Shown here one piece after another: positions 11,643-19,888 of a DNA stretch of 64,000 nucleotides. Numbering within the stretch: the first letter of the stretch is position 1; the number at the start of each line of letters is the position of its first letter. Where the stretch lies: assembly GCA_050743075.1 (NCBI GenBank), contig JBOGDS010000007.1, forward strand, positions 1 through 64,000. The letters are read 5' to 3'. The notes beneath the pieces were generated by a model that ran no database searches, had not been told where the DNA came from, and saw nothing but the letters and a program-made list of their open reading frames with translations. The stretch is from JBOGDS01 sp050743075. Its GTDB lineage: Bacteria > Actinomycetota > Actinomycetes > Jiangellales > Jiangellaceae. Position numbers and translations under genes: made by a program.

Positions 11643-12605
11643 ATGGATCACGCGATCTGGGCCGAAGGGCTGGTCAAGCGCTTCGGTGAGACCACCGCTC
11701 TGGACGGGGTCGACCTCGGGGTGCGCACAGGTACGGTGCTCGGGCTGCTTGGGCCGAACGGCGCGGGCAAGACCACCGCTGTCCGTGTGCTCAGCACCCT
11801 GCTGAAACCCGAGGCCGGCCGCGCCACCGTGGGGGGCTACGACGTCGTACGTGACGCCCACCAGGTCCGCCAGCTCATCGGCCTGACCGGCCAGTACGCC
11901 GCCGTCGACGAGATGCTGACCGGCAGGGAGAACCTGCTGCTGATCGGCCGGCTGCTCGGCAGCTCCAGGAGTGAGTCCAGGCAACGCGCCCAGGAGCTGT
12001 TGGCGCAGTTCGGCCTGGCCGACGCGGCGGACCGGGCGGTGAAGACCTACTCCGGTGGCATGCGGCGGCGGCTGGATCTCGCCGCGAGCCTGGTGGGCCG
12101 GCCACCCATGCTGTACCTGGACGAGCCCACCACCGGGCTTGACCCACGTGCCCGCAGCGAGCTGTGGAACCTCATCCGCAGCCTGGTCGCCGGCGGGGTG
12201 ACGGTGCTGCTCACCACGCAGTATCTGGACGAGGCGGACGAGCTCTGCGACGAGATCGTCGTCATCGACCACGGCCGGGTCATCGCGACGGGCACGCCGG
12301 ACGAGCTGAAGGCGAAGACCGGGTCGCAGACGCTGGCGGTACGGGCCGAGGACGAGTCGCACGTGCCCATCGTCACCTCGGTGGTGGGCGAGCTGGCCGA
12401 GGTCACACCGGATGTACACGGCCAGCTGGTGACCGCTCCGGTCACCGATCCTGCAGTGCTGCCCGCTGTGGTGCGCCGCCTGGACGACGCCGGCGTGGTG
12501 GTCACCGAGCTGACGCTGCGCAGCTCCAGCCTGAACGAGGTGTTCCTGTCCCTGACCGGCCACACCGCCGACGAGGACCAGCAGACCGAAGGAGATCTGG
12601 TATGA
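11643..12605 (+). CDS. DrrA-type ABC exporter ATPase
   Basis: The ATPase of a two-gene ABC exporter of the daunorubicin-resistance (DrrA) family. Over 320 residues it shows Walker A GPNGAGKTT near residue 38, the signature YSGGMRRRLDLA, Walker B LYLDEPTTGLDP, and the family C-terminal motif SSSLNEVFLSLTGH. An AGGGAG sits six bases before the ATG. The stop overlaps the permease start as ATGA. The substrate cannot be told from sequence; the family exports antibiotics, lipids and other hydrophobic compounds. It interrupts the conserved pepQ-aroQ order, so it is an accessory insert. Confidence 0.93.
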   Translation: MDHAIWAEGLVKRFGETTALDGVDLGVRTGTVLGLLGPNGAGKTTAVRVLSTLLKPEAGRATVGGYDVVRDAHQVRQLIGLTGQYAAVDEMLTGRENLLLIGRLLGSSRSESRQRAQELLAQFGLADAADRAVKTYSGGMRRRLDLAASLVGRPPMLYLDEPTTGLDPRARSELWNLIRSLVAGGVTVLLTTQYLDEADELCDEIVVIDHGRVIATGTPDELKAKTGSQTLAVRAEDESHVPIVTSVVGELAEVTPDVHGQLVTAPVTDPAVLPAVVRRLDDAGVVVTELTLRSSSLNEVFLSLTGHTADEDQQTEGDLV

Positions 12606-13447
12606 CTGCCGTCACTGCGACCGCCCCTGCGGCTCCGGAGCTGAGCCCGCGGGTTGGGCCCTCGGAAGGGCTGCGGCAGACCTTGACGCTGGCCTGGCGG
12701 ACGATCGTGCAGGTCCGGCACAACCCGTGGGAGCTGGGTGACTTCAGCATCCAGCCGATCATGTTCGTGCTGCTGTTCACCTACGTGTTCGGCGGCGCGA
12801 TCTCCGGCAACACCGGCGACTACCTGACTGGTGCGTTGCCCGGCATCATCGTGATGAACATGCTGTTCGTCACGATGTACGTCGGAACCGGGCTGAACAC
12901 CGACCTGACCAAGGGGGTGTTCGACCGGCTCAGATCACTGCCGATCGCGCGGTGGGCGCCGATGGCCGGGCGGATCATGGCCGACCAGGTCAAGCAGGCC
13001 TGGTCGATCTTCCTGCTGCTCGCGGTGGGAATGATTCTCGGCTTCCGGTTCGGCACGAACGTGGCGTCCGTGGTGGGGGCGATCGCGCTTCTGCTGCTGT
13101 TCGCGCTCGCGTTCTCCTGGGTATCAGTTCTGGTCGGCCTGCTGGCCAAGGATCCAGAAAAGGTTCAGCTGTTCGGCTTCACCGCACTGTTCCCGGTCAC
13201 GTTCGTCAGCAACGTGTTCGTGCCAACGGAGACCATGCCCGGGTGGCTGCAGAGCTTCGTGAACGTCAACCCGGTGACACACCTCGCCGAGGCCACCCGC
13301 GCGCTGATGGTCGGTGACGTGACGACGGGAACGCCGTGGCACGTCGCGTCGGCCACCGAGCCGGTCGTCTGGTCGCTCCTGTGGGCGGCCGTCATCGTGG
13401 CGGTCTTCGCCCCGCTCTCGGTATGGGCGTTCAAGCGCCGGGTATGA
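12602..13447 (+). CDS. DrrB-type ABC-2 exporter permease
   Basis: The membrane partner of the preceding ATPase. The 281 residues have a hydrophilic N-terminus and about six membrane segments (for example IQPIMFVLLFTYVFGG near residue 50), with the ABC-2 motif GVFDRLRSLPIARW in the first cytoplasmic loop and FVPTETMPGWLQ before the final segments. The ATG overlaps the ATPase stop by four bases. The 3' end overlaps the convergent aroQ by 17 bases, a sign of a compact insertion site. Confidence 0.93.
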   Translation: MTAVTATAPAAPELSPRVGPSEGLRQTLTLAWRTIVQVRHNPWELGDFSIQPIMFVLLFTYVFGGAISGNTGDYLTGALPGIIVMNMLFVTMYVGTGLNTDLTKGVFDRLRSLPIARWAPMAGRIMADQVKQAWSIFLLLAVGMILGFRFGTNVASVVGAIALLLLFALAFSWVSVLVGLLAKDPEKVQLFGFTALFPVTFVSNVFVPTETMPGWLQSFVNVNPVTHLAEATRALMVGDVTTGTPWHVASATEPVVWSLLWAAVIVAVFAPLSVWAFKRRV

Positions 13448-13877
13448 CGGCGAGCAGGGCCAACGCCCGCAGGGCGAGACGATAGGAGTCGAGCCCGAAG
13501 CCTGCGATGGTGCCGGTCGCCACCCCGGCGACAACGCTGGTGTGCCGGAACTCCTCACGGGTCGCCGGGTTGCTGATGTGGACCTCGACCAGCGGGGCGG
13601 TCAGCTGTGCGCAGGCATCACGCAGCGCGTACGAGTAGTGGGTGAAGGCCGCCGGGTTGAGCACGACGGGTGTCGAGGAGTCGGCCGCACCGTGCAGCCA
13701 ATGCACCAGCTCGGTCTCGTCGTCGGTCTGCCGAACCTCGACGTCCAGTCCCAGCTCGACCCCTGCCTGGGCGCACGATGCCACGATGTCGTCGTACGTC
13801 GCCGAGCCGTAGACGTCCGGCTCACGCGAGCCCAGCCGGGCGAGGTTGGGCCCGTTGAGCACGAGTACGCGCGTCAT
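13431..13877 (-). CDS. aroQ: 3-dehydroquinate dehydratase, type II
   Basis: Converts 3-dehydroquinate to 3-dehydroshikimate, step three of the shikimate pathway. The 148 residues are the small dodecameric type II enzyme: LVLNGPNLARLGSREP at the N-terminus, HWLHGAAD in the middle, and the substrate-binding EVHISNPATREEFRHTS near residue 98. The catalytic tyrosine of the lid loop is in EPDVYGS. It overlaps aroB by four bases (ATGA) and is the last gene of the aroC-aroK-aroB-aroQ run. Confidence 0.96.
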   Translation of the reverse strand: MTRVLVLNGPNLARLGSREPDVYGSATYDDIVASCAQAGVELGLDVEVRQTDDETELVHWLHGAADSSTPVVLNPAAFTHYSYALRDACAQLTAPLVEVHISNPATREEFRHTSVVAGVATGTIAGFGLDSYRLALRALALLAVIPGA

Positions 13878-14956
13878 CTCGCCACCTTCGCGTAGGCCGC
13901 AGCGAGCTGCCGCGGGTCTGGCGCCTCCAGGATGCCCGGCTTCGCGAGTCCATCGAGGACCACGAAACGCAGCCGGTCGCCGCGAGCCTTCTTGTCGACC
14001 CTCATGGCGGCCAGCAGCGCGGGCCAGGACGCGGCGTCGTACGTCGTTGGCAGGTCCAACGACGCCAGGACCGCTCGGTGCCGGTCGGCGGTCCTGTCGT
14101 CAAGACGCCGAGCCAGCCGGCTGAGCTCCGCCGCGAAGACCATGCCGATCGAGATCGCAGCACCGTGCCGCCACCGGTACCGCTCGACCTTCTCGATCGC
14201 GTGTCCGAGCGTGTGCCCGTAGTTCAGGATCTCCCGCGGGCCGGCCTCGCGCAGATCGGCGGACACGACCGAGACCTTGACCCGCACGGAGCGCTCGACG
14301 AGCTCGCGCGCGTCCGGGCCGTCCGGTCGGATGGCCGCGGCCGGGTCGCGTTCGACGATGTCCAGGATCTCCGGGTCCGCGATGAACCCGCACTTGACGA
14401 CCTCGGCCAGCCCCGCCACGTACTCCCGCGCCGGGAGTGTCTGCAGCGCTGCGAGGTCACACAGGACCCCTGCCGGCGGATGGAAGGCGCCGACGAGGTT
14501 CTTGCCCTCGGCGGTGTTGATCCCCGTCTTGCCGCCCACGGCCGCGTCGACCATGCCGAGCAACGTGGTCGGCACCAGGATCATCGGCACCCCCCGCAGC
14601 CAGGTCGCGGCCACGAACCCCGCCAGATCCGTCGTGGCGCCACCGCCGAGACCGACGACGGCGTCGGTGCGGGTCATCCCGACCCGGCCCAGCTGCGACC
14701 AGCAGTTCGCCGCCACCTCGGCGGTCTTGGCCTCTTCGCCGTCGGGTACCTCGATGGCGTGTGCCTCGAAACCCTGCGCGGCGACCTCGTCTCGGACGGC
14801 CTCGCCCGCGCTGCGAAGCCCGCGCGGGTGGATGACCGCCACCCGGGTCGTGTTGTCACCCAGGAGGCCAGCCAGTTCGCCCAGCAGGCCGTGCCCGATG
14901 ACCACGTCGTAGGGCCGTTCGCCGCCCACGCGCACCCGGGTGGGGTCACCGGACAT
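13874..14956 (-). CDS. aroB: 3-dehydroquinate synthase
   Basis: Makes 3-dehydroquinate from DAHP with NAD and a divalent metal. The 360 residues contain the NAD-binding motif VGLGGGATTDLAGFVAAT near residue 103, the lysine-rich site GGKTGIN, and metal ligands in the Glu of AEVVKCG and the His of NYGHTLGHAIE. The ATG lies within the end of aroK, with an 11-base overlap. Synteny with the mycobacterial aro cluster supports the call. Confidence 0.97.
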   Translation of the reverse strand: MSGDPTRVRVGGERPYDVVIGHGLLGELAGLLGDNTTRVAVIHPRGLRSAGEAVRDEVAAQGFEAHAIEVPDGEEAKTAEVAANCWSQLGRVGMTRTDAVVGLGGGATTDLAGFVAATWLRGVPMILVPTTLLGMVDAAVGGKTGINTAEGKNLVGAFHPPAGVLCDLAALQTLPAREYVAGLAEVVKCGFIADPEILDIVERDPAAAIRPDGPDARELVERSVRVKVSVVSADLREAGPREILNYGHTLGHAIEKVERYRWRHGAAISIGMVFAAELSRLARRLDDRTADRHRAVLASLDLPTTYDAASWPALLAAMRVDKKARGDRLRFVVLDGLAKPGILEAPDPRQLAAAYAKVAR

Positions 14957-15446
14957 GGGCCAGCACCTCGTCGACCACCTCGGCCGGCTTCCTCCCGGCC
15001 GTGTCGACCGTTGCCGTGGCGACAGCCTCGTACAGCGGTCGGCGTTCGTCGAGCAGCCGCTTGAGCTGGCCCCTCTGATTGCCGATCAGCAGCGGTCGGT
15101 CCCTGTTCAGCCCGATGCGTGCGGCCGCGTCCGCGAGCCCGACATCCAGGAAGACGACGGTCAGCGCGCTGAGGCGGTCCCGAGTGCCGGTATCGATTAC
15201 CGCACCACCGCCCACCGCGAGCACGCCGTCGTGCCCGGTCATGGCCTCGGCGACGGCCGAGCGTTCCAGCGCGCGGAAGGCCGGCTCGCCGTCATCGAGG
15301 AAGATGTCGCCGATCGGCTTGCCCGCGGTCCGCTCGATGTCGGCGTCGGTGTCGCGGAACACCACGCCGAGGCGCTCCGCGAGCAAGACACCGACCGTGG
15401 TCTTGCCGGCACCGGGCGGACCGACGAGGACGACTCGCGGGCTCAC
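14946..15446 (-). CDS. aroK: Shikimate kinase
   Basis: Phosphorylates shikimate at the 3-hydroxyl with ATP. The 166 residues have the P-loop GPPGAGKTTVG at residue 9, the shikimate-binding DTDADIE motif and the second binding loop AVGGGAV. The GTG start overlaps the aroC stop as GTGA, so it is probably coupled to it. Confidence 0.97.
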   Translation of the reverse strand: MSPRVVLVGPPGAGKTTVGVLLAERLGVVFRDTDADIERTAGKPIGDIFLDDGEPAFRALERSAVAEAMTGHDGVLAVGGGAVIDTGTRDRLSALTVVFLDVGLADAAARIGLNRDRPLLIGNQRGQLKRLLDERRPLYEAVATATVDTAGRKPAEVVDEVLAHVR

Positions 15447-16633
15447 TGCACGGCCAGGACGCCGGGCAGTGCGTCCAGGTAGGCACGGTGGTTGCGCGAG
15501 GTCTCTGTCACCGAGTCGCCGCCGAACTTCTCCAGCGCCGCGTCAGCAAGCACCAGCGCCACCATCGCCTCGGCAACCACGCCGGCGGCCGGTACCGCAC
15601 AGACGTCGGAGCGCTGATGGTGCGCCGTGGCGGCCTCGCCGGTCGCCGTGTCGACGGTGCGGAGGGCGCGTGGGACGGTCGAGATCGGCTTCATCGCGGC
15701 TCGGACCCGCAGGGGCCCGCCGGTGGACATGCCGCCTTCGGTGCCGCCGGATCGACCGGAGGTCCGCCGCACCCCGTCCTCGGTCGGCACGATCTCGTCG
15801 TGGGCGACCGATCCGCGGGACCGGGCGACGGCGAATCCGTGGCCGAGCTCGACCCCCTTGATCGCCTGGATACCCATCAGCGCGCCGGCGAGCCGCGAGT
15901 CCAGCCGCCGGTCCCAGTGGACGTGGCTACCCAGTCCGGGTGGCAGCCCGTGGGCCAAGACCTCCACGACGCCGCCCAGCGTGTCACCCTCGGCATGCGC
16001 GGCGTCGACCTCAGCCACCATGGCCGCACTCGTGGCGGTGTCGAAGCAGCGCAGCGGGTCCACGTCGAGGCGGCCGACGTCGTCAGGCTGCGGCATCGCA
16101 CCGTCAGGCGCCGCGACTGAGCCGACCTCGACGGTATGGCTGACCAGCCGGACACCGTACGCCTGCTCGAGGAACGCGGCCGCGACGGCGCCGAGCGCTA
16201 CCCGAGCCGCTGTCTCGCGCGCACTTGCCCGCTCCAGCACCGGGCGCGCCTCCTCGAACCCGTACTTCTGCATGCCGACGAGATCGGCGTGGCCGGGGCG
16301 GGGGCGGGTCAGCGCCGCGTTGCGGGCCAACCCGTCGAGCACGTCGGGGTCTACGGGATCGGCCGCCATGACCTGCTGCCACTTCGGCCATTCGGTGTTG
16401 GCGATCTGGACGGCCACGGGAGCGCCGATCGTCGAGCCGTGCCGGACTCCACCCAGGAAGGTGACGTCGTCGCGTTCGAACGTCATCCGCGCGCCGCGAC
16501 CGTAGCCCAACCGTCGTCGCGCCAGCGTGGCTGCGACCTCGTCCGTCGTCACGCGCACACCTGCCGGCAGGCCCTCGAGAATTGCCACCAGAGCCTGACC
16601 GTGCGACTCGCCGGCCGTCAGCCACCGCAGCAC
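15443..16633 (-). CDS. aroC: Chorismate synthase
   Basis: Forms chorismate from EPSP with reduced FMN, the last step of the shared aromatic pathway. The product of 396 residues begins MLRWLTAGESHG, the family N-terminus, and contains RRRLGYGRGARM, GMQKYGFEEARPVLERASARETAAR and RRTSGRSGGTEGGMSTG signatures. An ATG exists three codons earlier at 16642, but GGAAGG is directly against that ATG and nine bases before the GTG at 16633, so the GTG is preferred. One half of an intergenic palindrome family lies just upstream. Confidence 0.95.
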   Translation of the reverse strand: MLRWLTAGESHGQALVAILEGLPAGVRVTTDEVAATLARRRLGYGRGARMTFERDDVTFLGGVRHGSTIGAPVAVQIANTEWPKWQQVMAADPVDPDVLDGLARNAALTRPRPGHADLVGMQKYGFEEARPVLERASARETAARVALGAVAAAFLEQAYGVRLVSHTVEVGSVAAPDGAMPQPDDVGRLDVDPLRCFDTATSAAMVAEVDAAHAEGDTLGGVVEVLAHGLPPGLGSHVHWDRRLDSRLAGALMGIQAIKGVELGHGFAVARSRGSVAHDEIVPTEDGVRRTSGRSGGTEGGMSTGGPLRVRAAMKPISTVPRALRTVDTATGEAATAHHQRSDVCAVPAAGVVAEAMVALVLADAALEKFGGDSVTETSRNHRAYLDALPGVLAVQ

Positions 16634-16658
16634 GGCCCACATCCTTCCACTCTCGTCG

Positions 16659-16693
16659 GTTGATCACGTTCACCACCCTGGCGGGTGATCAAC
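16659..16693. repeat. Intergenic palindrome, copy 1
   Basis: GTTGATCAC (16659-16667) and its reverse complement (16685-16693) enclose a 17-base spacer. From 16659 about 29 bases match, with one mismatch, the start of the element at 50823. It lies between aroC and the prepilin peptidase. A short intergenic repeat family with hairpin potential is likely. Confidence 0.75.
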
Positions 16694-16706
16694 GGGAAAT
16701 GGGGCG

Positions 16707-17399
16707 TCAGCGGGCAAGGTACGCGTCGAGGACGGCGTCTCCCCACGCGACCGCCGCAAGCGCGCCGAGCAGCATGAACGGCCCGAACGGCAGCGCCGTC
16801 CGCCGGCTCGCCCGGCCCAGCACCAGCAGCGCGGCCCCCACGAGGCCGCCGAGCAGGAAGCCGAGGAACGCGCCCACGACCGTGACCCCCCACCCCAGCC
16901 ACCCGAGCACGAGGCCCACGGAAGCTGCGAGCTTGACGTCGCCGAGTCCGAGGTCGGCCGGTCGGAGCAATGCCAGCGCCAGGAACGCCGCGAACATGGC
17001 TGCCGCAGCCAGCCAGGCCCGGCCGTACGCCGGCCACTCGCCGGAACCGGCCGCCGCGACGGCGAGCAGGGCGCCACCGCCCACCAGAGCAACGAACGTC
17101 AACGGGTCGGGCAGCCGGTGCTCGCGGAGGTCTATGTAGGCGAGTGCCACGCCGATGCCCGCCACCAGCAGGTACGCGCGCAGATCTGGCTGCCACCCGC
17201 GGGCCAGCGCCAGTACCGTCCAGACGGCGGCCGTGACAACCGCGAGCAGTGGGCGCAGTCGAGGCGCCGCGGCGAGCACCCGGTACGGTGTGCGGGCCTG
17301 CTCGTCCGGCGCCGGCTCGCGGTCCGGTAGGACAGCAATGACGCTCGGCAGCAGCGCGCCCACCGCGAGGCCGAGCGCTGTGACGACGAGGACCGTCAC
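16707..17399 (-). CDS. A24 prepilin peptidase
   Basis: A membrane aspartic peptidase that would cleave leaders of type IV pilin-like proteins. The 230 residues are mostly membrane segments and contain the two catalytic aspartates in AYIDLREHRLPD and GLGDVKLAASVG. The N-terminal methyltransferase domain with paired cysteines found in PilD is absent, so this is the short actinobacterial form. GTG overlaps the aroE stop (GTGA). No pilin genes are in the window. Presence next to aroE matches Rv2551c in mycobacteria. Confidence 0.88.
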   Translation of the reverse strand: MTVLVVTALGLAVGALLPSVIAVLPDREPAPDEQARTPYRVLAAAPRLRPLLAVVTAAVWTVLALARGWQPDLRAYLLVAGIGVALAYIDLREHRLPDPLTFVALVGGGALLAVAAAGSGEWPAYGRAWLAAAAMFAAFLALALLRPADLGLGDVKLAASVGLVLGWLGWGVTVVGAFLGFLLGGLVGAALLVLGRASRRTALPFGPFMLLGALAAVAWGDAVLDAYLAR

Positions 17400-18244
17400 C
17401 CGGCACCTGCCAGCACGTCGCGCAGGACAGCCGCCGGGACGTCGTGCCCGGTCATGAGCCGTACCTGCCCGATCGCCTGGTGGACCAGCAGATCCAGTCC
17501 GCTGGCGATAGCCCCGCCTCCGACCTGCCAGCGCGCCGCCAGGGCGGTCGGCCACGGGTCGTATACCACGTCGAGTAGGAGCCGTCCCGCTGTCCCGGCA
17601 CTGGTCAGCGTATCGACCACGCCGTCGACGGCACCGGTGGGCGCGGTCTGCACAACGAGCTCGGCCACGGCGCACTCCGGCCACACCCGCCAGGGCCGGA
17701 CGGTGACCGACACGCCCAGCCGCGACCCCAGGTCGGCGGCCCAGGCGACCCGTGCCACGTCGCGAGCGTGAATGTGTACGGCGCGTCCCTCGAGCCTCGC
17801 GACCGCGGCCAGGGCACTGGCTGCGGTAGCGCCCGCTCCCCACATACAGACGGCGGCCACCCCTGCCAATGCGCCGCGCTCCTGTAGGGCAGCGACCATG
17901 CCGGGCACGTCGGTGTTCTCACCGACGGTCCGCCCATCGGGTTCCAGGAGCAGCGTGTTGGCAGCGCCGACCGTCCGTGCCACGTCCGAGGCCGTGTCCG
18001 CCAGCTCCAGCCCGACCTTCTTCAGCGGCATCGTGAGCGACAGGCCTCGCCACGAGGAGTCGAGCGCATCAACGAAGCCGGCCAGGCCGGCCTCGTCCAC
18101 GTCGTGCGCCGTGTACTCCCAGGACAGGCCCAGGTGGCGGTACGCAGCGCGATGGAGGACGGGCGAGAGCGAATGGGCTATCGGCGAGCCCAACACCGCG
18201 CACCGGCGACGTTCCCCCGTGATCACGGGGAAGGGTGCCGGCAC
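17396..18244 (-). CDS. aroE: Shikimate dehydrogenase
   Basis: Reduces 3-dehydroshikimate to shikimate with NADPH. Motifs seen: the substrate site LGSPIAHSLSPVLHRAAY, the catalytic lysine of SLTMPLKK, the Asn and Asp of ANTLL and GENTDVPG, and the nucleotide-binding glycine loop WGAGATAAS. The start is uncertain: the GTG at 18244, just after the mltG stop, gives 282 residues but has a poor ribosome site; a GTG at 18226 is possible. The stop overlaps the prepilin peptidase start. Confidence 0.93.
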   Translation of the reverse strand: MPAPFPVITGERRRCAVLGSPIAHSLSPVLHRAAYRHLGLSWEYTAHDVDEAGLAGFVDALDSSWRGLSLTMPLKKVGLELADTASDVARTVGAANTLLLEPDGRTVGENTDVPGMVAALQERGALAGVAAVCMWGAGATAASALAAVARLEGRAVHIHARDVARVAWAADLGSRLGVSVTVRPWRVWPECAVAELVVQTAPTGAVDGVVDTLTSAGTAGRLLLDVVYDPWPTALAARWQVGGGAIASGLDLLVHQAIGQVRLMTGHDVPAAVLRDVLAGAG

Positions 18245-18251
18245 GGCCTGG

Positions 18252-19427
18252 TCAGCACAGGTCGCTCTCGCGGCAGAACTCGGCCAGCTCGGCCCGGCTG
18301 ACGGCATGGTCGGCCTCGGTCACGCCGAACTTCGTCTCTCCCGTATCCAGGTTGACCGTCACGAAGTAGCACCAAGCCTCGCCCGACGGGCTCAGTGCTG
18401 CCTGCAGGGCCGCCTCGCCAGGCGCCGCGATGGGGCCGGGCGGCAGGCCGGAGTTGAGGTAGGTGTTGTACGGCGAGTCGATCTGCCGCATCTCGTCGGT
18501 GGTGAAGACGCTGTCGTTCTCACCCGCTGCGTAGTGGACCGTGGAGTCCATCTGCAGGCGACCCACCGGGATGCCGTTCTCCTGGCACGCGCCCGACAGC
18601 CGGTTGTAGACGACCTGCGCGACGTTCGCCATGTCGTCTTCGACGCGCACCTCACGCTGGATGATGCTCGCCATGGTGACGACCTCGCGCGGCGTCAGGT
18701 CCCGCTCGGCCGCGCCCGCCTCGAGGTTCACCGTCTCGGCGGCCTGCGCGAACCGGGCGAGCATGACCTCGACCAGCGATGTCGCCGTCGTGTCCGGCCG
18801 CAGGTCGTACGTCGCGGGGAACAGGAAGCCCTCCGCGTCGCCCTCTGCGTACGCGGGCAGGCCGGTGCCGGCGTCGATCGCGGCCTGGAGGTCCGCGGCG
18901 GGGAATCCGGTCTCCGCCGCCAGCCGTTCGACGATCTGTGTCTCCCGGTAACCCTCGGGGATGGTGACCCGCCCGGTGACGGACGTAGCGTCGATCATGG
19001 CCTCGACGGCGTCCGCGGCACTCATCTGCATGAGCAGTGTGTAGTCGCCGGCCTGTATTCCGCCGGCATCGGGGTTCTCCTGGGCGGCAGCCACGAACGC
19101 TTCCTGGCTCGCGACGACGTCTGCCTCGACCAGCGTGGCTCCGATCTCCCGGAGCGTCGCTCCGGACTCGATCACGACCACGACCTCGCCGGAACCCGGC
19201 CCCGGATAGTCCTCGGGCGGCGCGAACAGGCCGTCGAACATCCCGCCGAACAGGGCCCGGCCGCCGAACAGGAACGCGGCGAGCAACCCGCCTACCACAG
19301 CGATCGAGAGCACGACCACCAGGCCCGAGCCGATACTCCGCCGCCGCCGGCGGCGGCGCTGCTTCCGGCGCCGGTGGCTACGGGTCGTGCGCGGGCCGTC
19401 GTCCATCGTCAGCCCGATATGACTCAT
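18252..19427 (-). CDS. mltG: Endolytic murein transglycosylase
   Basis: MltG cleaves nascent glycan strands at the outer face of the membrane and sets strand length. The 391 residues have a very arginine-rich cytoplasmic start (RRRKQRRRRRRRS near residue 19), one membrane anchor (about 34-55), a LysM-like segment and the YceG catalytic domain. The catalytic Glu is in AEGFLFPATYDL and a second signature is LQMDSTVHYA. The ATG overlaps the ruvX stop (ATGA). The order alaS-ruvX-mltG-aroE is the conserved mycobacterial one. Confidence 0.95.
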   Translation of the reverse strand: MSHIGLTMDDGPRTTRSHRRRKQRRRRRRRSIGSGLVVVLSIAVVGGLLAAFLFGGRALFGGMFDGLFAPPEDYPGPGSGEVVVVIESGATLREIGATLVEADVVASQEAFVAAAQENPDAGGIQAGDYTLLMQMSAADAVEAMIDATSVTGRVTIPEGYRETQIVERLAAETGFPAADLQAAIDAGTGLPAYAEGDAEGFLFPATYDLRPDTTATSLVEVMLARFAQAAETVNLEAGAAERDLTPREVVTMASIIQREVRVEDDMANVAQVVYNRLSGACQENGIPVGRLQMDSTVHYAAGENDSVFTTDEMRQIDSPYNTYLNSGLPPGPIAAPGEAALQAALSPSGEAWCYFVTVNLDTGETKFGVTEADHAVSRAELAEFCRESDLC

Positions 19428-19888
19428 GTATCCACCTGTACGATCTCGCCGGGCGGCCGGCCGCTTCCACGCTCGGCGTCGAGCGCGGCCTGAAGGATGA
19501 CGACAGCAGCGGCCTGATCGACCGTACCCCGACCCTTGCGAGCCGACACCCCGCTGGCACGCATGCCTCGCGTAGCGGCGACGGTCGACAGTCGCTCGTC
19601 GACCAGCCGTACCGGGCATGGTGCCACACGCCGAGCCAGCATCTCGGCGAAGCCGCGGGCAGCGCCGGCCGCCCGACCTTCTCGACCGGACAGCGACCGG
19701 GGCAGCCCGACGAGCACCTCCACGGCCCCGTACTCGACCAGGAGGTCTGCGATCCTCGCCAGGTCGCCGTGCCCTCGTCGGACCGTCTCCACCGGCGTGG
19801 CCAGCACACCGGCCGGGTCGCACGCCGCGACGCCGATGCGGACGCTTCCCACGTCCACGGCCAGCCGAACACCCGTGCGCACCGTCAT
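19424..19888 (-). CDS. ruvX: RuvX/YqgF Holliday-junction resolvase-like protein
   Basis: A small RNase H-fold nuclease linked to 16S rRNA processing and junction resolution. The 154 residues have the first acidic site in LAVDVGSVRIGVA, the GLPRSLSG motif and VRLVDERLST; the third acidic residue is in GTVDQAAAVVIL. ATG overlaps the alaS stop and the stop overlaps mltG, both as ATGA. Confidence 0.94.
   Translation of the reverse strand: MTVRTGVRLAVDVGSVRIGVAACDPAGVLATPVETVRRGHGDLARIADLLVEYGAVEVLVGLPRSLSGREGRAAGAARGFAEMLARRVAPCPVRLVDERLSTVAATRGMRASGVSARKGRGTVDQAAAVVILQAALDAERGSGRPPGEIVQVDT

Noticed and set aside
16633..16642. ATG at 16642 as the aroC start
   Set aside because: The GGAAGG ribosome site is directly against it, while the GTG three codons on has ideal spacing and the family N-terminus.
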